Assembly: GCA_041487355.1 (NCBI GenBank)
Contig: JBGPND010000001.1
Span: 1 to 64,000 of the forward strand
Source: JAMXLO01 sp041487355
Lineage (GTDB): Bacteria > Pseudomonadota > Alphaproteobacteria > Acetobacterales > Acetobacteraceae
Direction of reading: 5' to 3'
DNA length: 64,000 nucleotides
The notes under the pieces: model-generated
Database searches by the model: none
The model's input: only the letters and a program-made list of their open reading frames with translations
Told to the model about the DNA's origin: nothing
Shown here: positions 58,777 to 64,000 of the stretch, in pieces
How the letters are laid out: every line of letters begins with the position of its first letter
Position numbering within the stretch: the stretch's first letter is position 1
Translations under genes and position numbers: made by a program

Positions 58777-59016
58777 TCAGCGCTGCCGCTCGGCTCGGTA
58801 CGCTTCCAGTTCGTCGTCGATGTCCTTGTCCGTGAGTCCCGCCTCGCGAGCGGCGCGCCTCGTCGCCTCCAAGACAGTGACAAGGGGGTCGTCGCCCCGA
58901 ACCGGGCGTACCATCCGGTCAACCAGCCGGCCAATCGCCTGTATCCGCCGGGAATCGCCGAGAGCGCGTGCGGTCTCGGGTTCGACGGGAATTTCGACTT
59001 TGACGACCTCGTTCAT
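58777..59016 (-). CDS. Antitoxin partner of the PIN toxin
   Basis: From ATG 59016, with GAGGA 5 bp upstream, the 79-residue protein reads MNEVVKVEIPVEPETARALG and ends in a helical, charged region (RRAAREAGLTDKDIDDELEA, YRAERQR) typical of VapB-like antitoxins that neutralise the toxin by their C-terminus. Its stop abuts the toxin start. Confidence 0.8.
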   Translation of the reverse strand: MNEVVKVEIPVEPETARALGDSRRIQAIGRLVDRMVRPVRGDDPLVTVLEATRRAAREAGLTDKDIDDELEAYRAERQR

Positions 59017-59110
59017 GAGTTCCTCGGTGCCGAACATCGGTGTTCGAACCCAGTTTACCAGGGTTGACTGGCAGCAACCAACAATCAAGAGGTCGGTGCT
59101 CACCGGGATC

Positions 59111-59147
59111 GAGATTGCTTCGTCGCTTTGCTCCTCGCAATGACAGT
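59111..59147. repeat. Palindromic repeat, family B (half copy)
   Basis: GAGATTGCTTCGTCGCTTTG then CTCCTCGCAATGACAGT corresponds to the right arm of the family B hairpins at 27.1 and 54.4 kb; no left arm is present. Confidence 0.7.
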
Positions 59148-59209
59148 GGCGCGCGGCCAACAACCAGCATTCACTTCCCTTTCGCGCCCCACCCGGCCAC
59201 CCTTGCGCA

Positions 59210-61603
59210 ATGCGCGCATTTCTCCGAAGCCTCCGCCGCCTGCTGACCGGGCTTGGCATCGCCGTGCTGCTGCTGGCCGCGGTCGCCACCGGCATCCTCT
59301 GGCTCACCCTGCCGCCGCGCTCGCAGCAGGCGCACATTCCCGGCCTGTCCGGCCCGGTGGATATCGGCTTCGACTCCGACGGCATCCCGCGCATCCGTGC
59401 CGCCTCGGCCACCGACGCCGCCGCGGCACTCGGCTTCGTGCATGCACGCGACCGGATGTTCCAGATGGAGCTGATGCGGCGCGCCGCCTCCGGGCGGCTG
59501 TCGGAGATCGCCGGGCCGGCGACGCTCGGCTACGACCGCACCATGCGCACGCTCGGCTTGCGCCAGCGGGCGGTGGAGGCGTACCCAACTCTTCCAGCCG
59601 ATACCCGCACCTTGCTGGAGGCCTACGCGAGGGGTGTGAACACCTGGATCGCGGCACGCGGCCGGTTCAGCGCGGTGGAGTTCCTCGTCCTCGGCACGCC
59701 CGAGCCCTGGGAGCCGGTGGACAGCCTGCTCTGGGGCGAGACGATGGGACTGTGGCTGTCGTTCAACTGGCGCACGGAACTGTCGCGTCTTTCGCTGTCC
59801 GGCCGGGTGCCGCAACAGACGATCGACGAGCTGTGGCCATCGGCGGAGGGCGCCGGCCGGCCGGAAGCTGCACTGGTCCCGCCCGAAGGGGAGCCTGCCC
59901 CCGCCCCCGGACTTGATCCGGGGGTTGACCCGGGGGCCGCCGGCCCACTTGCCGCCGTGCTGCCCCGTTTCCCGGAGCCTTACACACTCCCGGGTTCGGC
60001 TTCGAACGCATGGGCGGTGGACGGGCGCCACACAGCGACCGGCGCGCCGCTGCTCGCCGGCGACCCGCACTTGGCGTTCGGCTTCCCCGGCATCTGGTAT
60101 CTCGCCCGGATCGAGACGCCGGACGGCGTGCTGGCCGGCGCCACCGCACCTGGCGTGCCATTCCTGGTGTTCGGCCATAACGGCCACATCGCCTGGACCT
60201 TCACCACCACCGGTGCCGACGTCCAGGACGTGTTCATCGAAACGCCGGCAGGCGAGGGCCAATACCAGACGCCGGATGGGCCGCGTCCCTTCACGGTCCG
60301 CGAGGAACGCATCAAGCTGCGCGGCGAGCCCGACCAGGTGCTGACGGTACGCGAGACACGCCACGGCCCGGTGATCAGCGACCTGACGGGTGGCGGCGGC
60401 CCGATCCTGGCGGTCGCCATGGCCAATCTGGCCCCAGGCAACAGCACCGCCGCGGCCGGCCTGCATGCGCTCAACCAGGCGCAGGACGTCGAGGCCGCCG
60501 GCAAGGCAGCCGTCCTGATCACCGCTCCAGTGCAGAACCTGCTGGTCGCGGACCGCCAGCGCATAGCTCTGCATGTCACCGGCCGTGTGCCGATCCGGCA
60601 CGCGGGCGACGGCTCGGCCCCAGTGCCGGGCGACGGCTCACATGACTGGACCGGCTGGGCATCGGGCGACCAGCTACCCCACATCATCGCCCCCGCGAGC
60701 GGGCGGCTGGTCAATGCCAATGACCGCATTGCGCCGCCTGATTTCCCGGTATTCCTTGGCCGGGACTGGTTCGGCGACTGGCGCTCCCGCCGGATCCGGG
60801 AATTGCTGGACCGGTCGGGCCGCCATACGGCGGACGACTTCGCACGGATGCAGGTGGATGTGCAGTCGGTCTTCGCGCGCCAGATCCTTCCCGTTCTGCT
60901 GACAGTGCCGCACAGCGAGGGCCTGACAGGCCGGGCCCAGGCACTGCTCAAGGATTGGGACGGCAGCATGACAATGGACGCGCCGCAGCCGCTGATCTTC
61001 AACGCCTGGGTGCACCATTTCTACGGCCTGGTGCTGCAACGGGCCGGCATCGGCCCGAGCGACGGCGGCCCGCTGGCGGAATTCGTCGCCTATCTGCTGT
61101 CCCCCAAGCCTGCCCCCGCCCCCGGACTTGATCCGGGGGTTGATCCGGGGGGCGCGCACTGGTGCGGCGGCGACACCACCGCCACACTGAAGGCAGCGCT
61201 CGCCGAAGCGGTGCGCGACCTGGCCATGCGCTTCGGCGACGACCCGGCACAATGGCACTGGGGCGAGGCGCACCAGACAGTGTTCGCCCACCCGATGCTG
61301 CGCAGCCTGCCCATCCTCGGGCCGCTCAGCACGTTCAGCATCCCGAGCCCCGGCGACGACACCACGATCGATCGCGGCGGTCCCGCATACAACCAGTTCC
61401 AATCGGTGCATGGAGCGGAGTATCGAGGCGTGTATGATCTCGCCGATCTCGACCGCTCGCTGTTCATCGTGGCCCCCGGCCAGTCCGGCAACCCGCTCAG
61501 CCGGCATGCAAGCGACTTCCTTGCCCGCTGGCGCGATGGCGCGACGATCACGCTCGGCCCGACGCCTGACGCAACCACCGCAACCATTCGGCTGACCCCA
61601 TGA
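59210..61603 (+). CDS. Penicillin-acylase-family Ntn hydrolase
   Basis: The 797-residue precursor has an N-terminal membrane/secretory helix (LLTGLGIAVLLLAAVATGIL) and the penicillin acylase alpha-subunit pattern (VDIGFDSDGIPRIRAAS, ALGFVHARDRMFQMELMRRAASGRLSE). The spacer ends at SNAWAVDG, where Ser265 is the predicted autocatalytic nucleophile, and the beta-subunit follows (LLAGDPHLAFGFPGIWYLARI, VFGHNGHIAWTFTTTGADVQD). Members hydrolyse amides such as penicillin G or acyl-homoserine lactones. Two copies of the palindrome-encoded peptide PAPAPGLDPGVDPG are inserted in frame near residues 229-243 and 634-648. It is periplasmic. Confidence 0.9.
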   Translation: MRAFLRSLRRLLTGLGIAVLLLAAVATGILWLTLPPRSQQAHIPGLSGPVDIGFDSDGIPRIRAASATDAAAALGFVHARDRMFQMELMRRAASGRLSEIAGPATLGYDRTMRTLGLRQRAVEAYPTLPADTRTLLEAYARGVNTWIAARGRFSAVEFLVLGTPEPWEPVDSLLWGETMGLWLSFNWRTELSRLSLSGRVPQQTIDELWPSAEGAGRPEAALVPPEGEPAPAPGLDPGVDPGAAGPLAAVLPRFPEPYTLPGSASNAWAVDGRHTATGAPLLAGDPHLAFGFPGIWYLARIETPDGVLAGATAPGVPFLVFGHNGHIAWTFTTTGADVQDVFIETPAGEGQYQTPDGPRPFTVREERIKLRGEPDQVLTVRETRHGPVISDLTGGGGPILAVAMANLAPGNSTAAAGLHALNQAQDVEAAGKAAVLITAPVQNLLVADRQRIALHVTGRVPIRHAGDGSAPVPGDGSHDWTGWASGDQLPHIIAPASGRLVNANDRIAPPDFPVFLGRDWFGDWRSRRIRELLDRSGRHTADDFARMQVDVQSVFARQILPVLLTVPHSEGLTGRAQALLKDWDGSMTMDAPQPLIFNAWVHHFYGLVLQRAGIGPSDGGPLAEFVAYLLSPKPAPAPGLDPGVDPGGAHWCGGDTTATLKAALAEAVRDLAMRFGDDPAQWHWGEAHQTVFAHPMLRSLPILGPLSTFSIPSPGDDTTIDRGGPAYNQFQSVHGAEYRGVYDLADLDRSLFIVAPGQSGNPLSRHASDFLARWRDGATITLGPTPDATTATIRLTP
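59894..59937. repeat. In-frame palindromic insert in the acylase gene, copy 1
   Basis: CCTGCCCCCGCCCCCGGACT and so on encodes PAPAPGLDPGVDPG. The core CCCCCGGACTTGATCCGGGG is a near-palindrome. The copy at 61109-61152 is almost identical at DNA level, which host codons alone would not require. Confidence 0.8.
61109..61152. repeat. In-frame palindromic insert in the acylase gene, copy 2
   Basis: 44 bp nearly identical to 59894-59937, in the same frame, at a predicted surface loop of the beta-subunit. It encodes PAPAPGLDPGVDPGG. Confidence 0.8.
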
Positions 61604-62097
61604 TCTACCGCATGAACCCGATCGACGAGGACTGGCTGACCGAAGGCGTGCTGACCCGCCGCGTGTTCGCCTGGCTGATCGACGTGCTGCTGATCGCGCT
61701 GATCTTCCTGGCGCTGTGGCTCACCCTGGTGCTGTTCGGCCTTCTGACGCTGGGCCTCGGCCTGCCGCTGCTCGGCATCCTGCCCTTGGTGCCGTTCTGC
61801 TACCACATGCTGTTCCTGGCAGGCCCCGCCTCGGCCACGCCGGGCCAGTCGGCACTCGGCCTGATCGTCCGCCGCAACGACGACTTTGGCCGCCCGACGC
61901 CAGTGCAGGCGGTGGTGTCCACGCTGCTGTTCTATGTCACGCTGGCCACCAGCGGGCTGCTGCTGCTGATCGCGCTGTTCACCGTGCGCCGGCGCACCCT
62001 GCACGACCTGGTGAGCGGCCTCGTCGTGGTGCGCGCACGGGCGTTGACCCGGGGGCTCGGCTCCTGGAACATGCAAGGCGGATCGCCCTACGCATGA
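61600..62097 (+). CDS. RDD-family membrane protein
   Basis: The 165-residue protein has TRRVFAWLIDVLLIALIFLAL (the R-x-x-A-x-x-x-D motif of RDD), a second helix, FCYHMLFLAGPASATPGQSALGL, and TVRRRTLHDLVSGLVVV. RDD proteins are small membrane proteins, some acting as Na+/H+ antiporters. ATG 61600 overlaps the acylase stop as ATGA, and its own stop overlaps the bpt start, so the three genes form an operon. Confidence 0.9.
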   Translation: MIYRMNPIDEDWLTEGVLTRRVFAWLIDVLLIALIFLALWLTLVLFGLLTLGLGLPLLGILPLVPFCYHMLFLAGPASATPGQSALGLIVRRNDDFGRPTPVQAVVSTLLFYVTLATSGLLLLIALFTVRRRTLHDLVSGLVVVRARALTRGLGSWNMQGGSPYA

Positions 62098-62882
62098 CCT
62101 ACAAACCCCCGCGCCGGCCGCAGTTCTTCTACACGACGGCCCCCCTACCCTGCCCCTATGTGGCGGGACGGACCGAGCGCAAGGTCGTCACCGAGATTAC
62201 CGGCCCCGACGCTGACGGGCTGCACGACCGGCTGTCGCGCGCCGGGTTCCGCCGCAGCCACAACATCGCCTATGCGCCGGTCTGCCCGTCCTGCCAGGCC
62301 TGCGTGCCGATCCGCATCCCGGTCGCCAGCTTCCAGCCCGACCGCACGCTGCGCCGCATCGTCCGCGCCAATGCGCTGCTGGAGGGGTTCGAGGTTCCGT
62401 CGCGCGCCACGGCAGAGCAGTTCCAGCTCTTCCAGCGCTACCAGCAGGCGCGCCACGGCGATGGCGACATGGCGACCATGAGCTTCTACGACTACCGCGC
62501 CATGGTGGAGGACACGCCGATCGAGACCTTCATCGTGGAGTACCGCGATCCCGATGACCGCATGGTTGGCGCATGCCTGGCTGACAAGCTGGGGGACGGT
62601 CTGTCAGCGGTCTACAGCTTCTTCGCGCCGGGGCTGGAGAAGCGCTCGCTCGGCACCTATACGATCCTGTGGCTGATCGAGCGCGCGCGGTCGCTGGGGC
62701 TGCCGTATGTGTATCTGGGCTACTGGGTGCCCGAGAGTCGGAAGATGGCGTACAAGTCGCGCTTCCGCCCATCGGAGGTTCTGGCCGGTGGCTCCTGGCG
62801 GATGCTGACCGACGCCGATCTCTCTGGCGAGGCCGACGCGACCGTCCCGCGTGCGACACTGGTGCCGGAATCGGCGAACTGA
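62094..62882 (+). CDS. bpt: Aspartate/glutamate leucyltransferase (Bpt) / arginyltransferase-type
   Basis: The 262-residue protein matches the bacterial Bpt family: PCPYVAGRTERKVVTEITG, FRRSHNIAYAPVCPSCQACVPIRIPV (cysteine-rich zone), DYRAMVEDTPIETFIVEY, YSFFAPGLEKRSLGTYTILW and YLGYWVPESRKMAYKSRFRPSE. It adds leucine to N-terminal Asp/Glu, feeding proteins to the N-end rule pathway. ATG 62094 overlaps the RDD stop. Confidence 0.93.
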   Translation: MTYKPPRRPQFFYTTAPLPCPYVAGRTERKVVTEITGPDADGLHDRLSRAGFRRSHNIAYAPVCPSCQACVPIRIPVASFQPDRTLRRIVRANALLEGFEVPSRATAEQFQLFQRYQQARHGDGDMATMSFYDYRAMVEDTPIETFIVEYRDPDDRMVGACLADKLGDGLSAVYSFFAPGLEKRSLGTYTILWLIERARSLGLPYVYLGYWVPESRKMAYKSRFRPSEVLAGGSWRMLTDADLSGEADATVPRATLVPESAN

Positions 62883-62903
62883 GGCGGCTGGTCGATTAGC
62901 TGA

Positions 62904-63018
62904 GTAGGGCGGAAAAGCGCAGCGCATTCCGCCATAGCCTCATGCCGGACTGGCGACGCGGCGCGACGCGTTCCGAGAAGATGCAAGAGGCGGAATGCGC
63001 TGCGCTTTTCCGCCCTAC
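62904..63018. repeat. Palindromic repeat, family C (second copy)
   Basis: Arms 62904-62933 (GTAGGGCGGAAAAGCGC and so on) and 62989-63018 are perfect 30-bp reverse complements, separated by 55 bp. They are identical in sequence to the arms after nusB at 26.1 kb. The gap 62883-63192 holds no gene. Confidence 0.88.
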
Positions 63019-63192
63019 GGTCGCTACGCTCGCCACGCGATGACGCACCGGAAGGCCGCGCCGGGAAAATGCCGGGCTTTTTCGGCCAAAACCGCCGAAC
63101 CGTCTCTCCTGTATCCGAACGAACGTCGCTTCATCTAGGTTTCTGTCACGGCCCAACCAAGAGCCGAAACAACAAACCTGGTGGAGACGAAA

Positions 63193-63477
63193 ATGACCTC
63201 CTCAGCCGCACACATCTCCCGCCGCAACCGGATCCTGGCCACCTGCGCCGTCCTTGGCCTCGCCACGATCGGCATCGCCGCCGCGCCGAAGCCCGCCAAT
63301 GCCTGGTGGCACCACTACGGCTACGGCTGGGGTGGCGGCGTCTATGTGCCCCCTGTCGTCGTCGTCGCGCCGCCGCCGGCCTACTACGCCCCGCCGGCCT
63401 ACTACGCGCCGCCCGCCCGTCCCTGGATCCCGGCCCACTGGGAGTACGGCTACCGGGTGCCCGGCCACTGGGGCTGA
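63193..63477 (+). CDS. Small secreted Tyr/Pro-rich protein
   Basis: From ATG 63193, with GGAGAC upstream, the 94-residue protein has an alanine-rich signal peptide (RILATCAVLGLATIGIAAA) cleaved near ANAWW. The mature part reads WWHHYGYGWGGGVYVPP, then PPPAYYAPPAYYAPP and a terminal HWEYGYRVPGHWG. The GHW-type ending and YYAPP repeats occur in small envelope proteins of proteobacteria. No enzymatic role is evident. Confidence 0.78.
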   Translation: MTSSAAHISRRNRILATCAVLGLATIGIAAAPKPANAWWHHYGYGWGGGVYVPPVVVVAPPPAYYAPPAYYAPPARPWIPAHWEYGYRVPGHWG

Positions 63478-63580
63478 AACCTGTGATCTGGCTCATATGG
63501 GCCACTCGGATTTCGCACCAGAGTGGCCCCCGCCGGCGAAGCACGACGTAACGCTTCGCCACAGCTAAGGAGAAGCGGTG

Positions 63581-63871
63581 ATGCGTCAGTTCATCATAGC
63601 GGCCGCGATGGCGATGGGACTCATCGCGCTCTGGGCGGCGATCCTGCCGCTCACCGCGCAGCCGGCCCCGAACCCGGTCACCGCCACCTCCCCTGCATTG
63701 TCCAAGGCGCTGTTCCTATGCCGCGGACCGAATGGCATCGATCGCGCGTGCGCCGCCGCGCTCGCCCGGGCCTTGGTGATCGAGCAACCCGGCCGTACCG
63801 CGGCACAAGCCGAAGGCCGCTCCTGCCGCACCGACCCCGCGCTGTTCGCGAGCCTCGAGCGGCGCGACTGA
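63581..63871 (+). CDS. Small secreted hypothetical protein, 96 aa
   Basis: From ATG 63581, with AAGGAGAA upstream, the protein has a signal peptide (MRQFIIAAAMAMGLIALWAA) and a mature part with three cysteines (FLCRGPNGIDRACAAALARA, GRSCRTDP). No family is recognised. The next gene begins at or just before its stop. Confidence 0.7.
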   Translation: MRQFIIAAAMAMGLIALWAAILPLTAQPAPNPVTATSPALSKALFLCRGPNGIDRACAAALARALVIEQPGRTAAQAEGRSCRTDPALFASLERRD

Positions 63872-64000
63872 GCGTCCGAGCCCGCCTGACGGCCGCGTCG
63901 CTCTGCGTCATCCAACCTGCCCAGGCGCAGCCCCGGTTGCCCGACGGTCCCGGCAAGACGGTCGTCGAGACCGCGTGCCTCGGCTGCCACGAACCGGTCC
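63868..64000 (+). CDS. c-type cytochrome, N-terminal part (runs off window)
   Basis: A frame overlapping the previous stop reads LSVRARLTAASLCVIQPAQA, a signal peptide, then QPRLPDGPGKTVVETACLGC with His following, the CxxCH haem site. It continues beyond the window end. No ATG, GTG or TTG start is in frame near the signal; CTG 63868 is the only candidate, so the start may be misplaced or use a rare codon. It is a periplasmic electron carrier or the haem domain of a dehydrogenase. Confidence 0.55.
   Translation, partial: MSVRARLTAASLCVIQPAQAQPRLPDGPGKTVVETACLGCHEPV

Overview
This window looks like chromosome from a high-G+C alphaproteobacterium, most likely in the Rhodospirillales/Acetobacteraceae. 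Two conserved blocks support this. One is glyA-nrdR-ribD-ribE-ribB-ribH-nusB. The other is bamE, ubiquinol-cytochrome c chaperone, yceD, rpmF, plsX, fabH, ihfA, merR and tRNA-Pro. The genus is my inference; no 16S gene or other direct taxonomic marker is present.

Layout. 1-11.8 kb is a cell-surface block: the C-terminal half of an RTX-like secreted repeat protein, a 1,968-residue protein with three TPR plus O-GlcNAc-transferase-type (GT41) units, then acyltransferase, epimerase, CmcI-type methyltransferase/hydroxylase, RfbF and a DegT/DnrJ aminotransferase (sugar-nucleotide and polysaccharide modification). 11.8-14 kb holds an MFS exporter and a YceI protein. At 14.2-19.8 kb comM is split by a 4,118-bp IS1595-type transposon with perfect terminal inverted repeats and an 8-bp target duplication. 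Its cargo includes a predicted stand-alone proteasome-like Ntn hydrolase, an Xre regulator, a P63C-domain protein and two small unknowns. 19.9-26.1 kb is yraN and the glyA-nrdR-riboflavin-nusB run. 26-31.5 kb has a LysR regulator, mgtA, a DUF2237 gene and thiL. 31.6-39.2 kb has an MFS gene and the bamE-to-tRNA-Pro block, into which a holin-like gene and a small lipoprotein gene are inserted between yceD and rpmF. 39.4-43.6 kb is a minus-strand group with a Lon-family protease whose P-loop is degenerate. 43.7-54.4 kb carries metabolic and transport genes: amidohydrolase, substrate-binding-like protein, TDT transporter, mntH-mntR with a recognisable MntR operator, MFS/LysR, haem N-demethylase-like protein, CoA-transferase and MFS. 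54.5-59 kb holds a small membrane protein, a beta-hydroxyacid dehydrogenase, an AHL-lactonase-like enzyme, a low-G+C patch with an Mrr-type type IV restriction enzyme, resolvase and lactonase debris, and a PIN-type toxin-antitoxin pair. 59.2-64 kb has a penicillin-acylase-family enzyme, an RDD protein, bpt and small secreted proteins, ending inside a c-type cytochrome gene.

Three families of palindromic intergenic repeats are scattered through the window, and a fourth palindrome is found twice in frame inside the acylase gene. The most unusual unit is the comM-borne transposon. Its ends, target duplication, subterminal repeats, promoters and cargo can all be read directly, and the Ntn-hydrolase cargo gene does not match any transposon passenger I can name.
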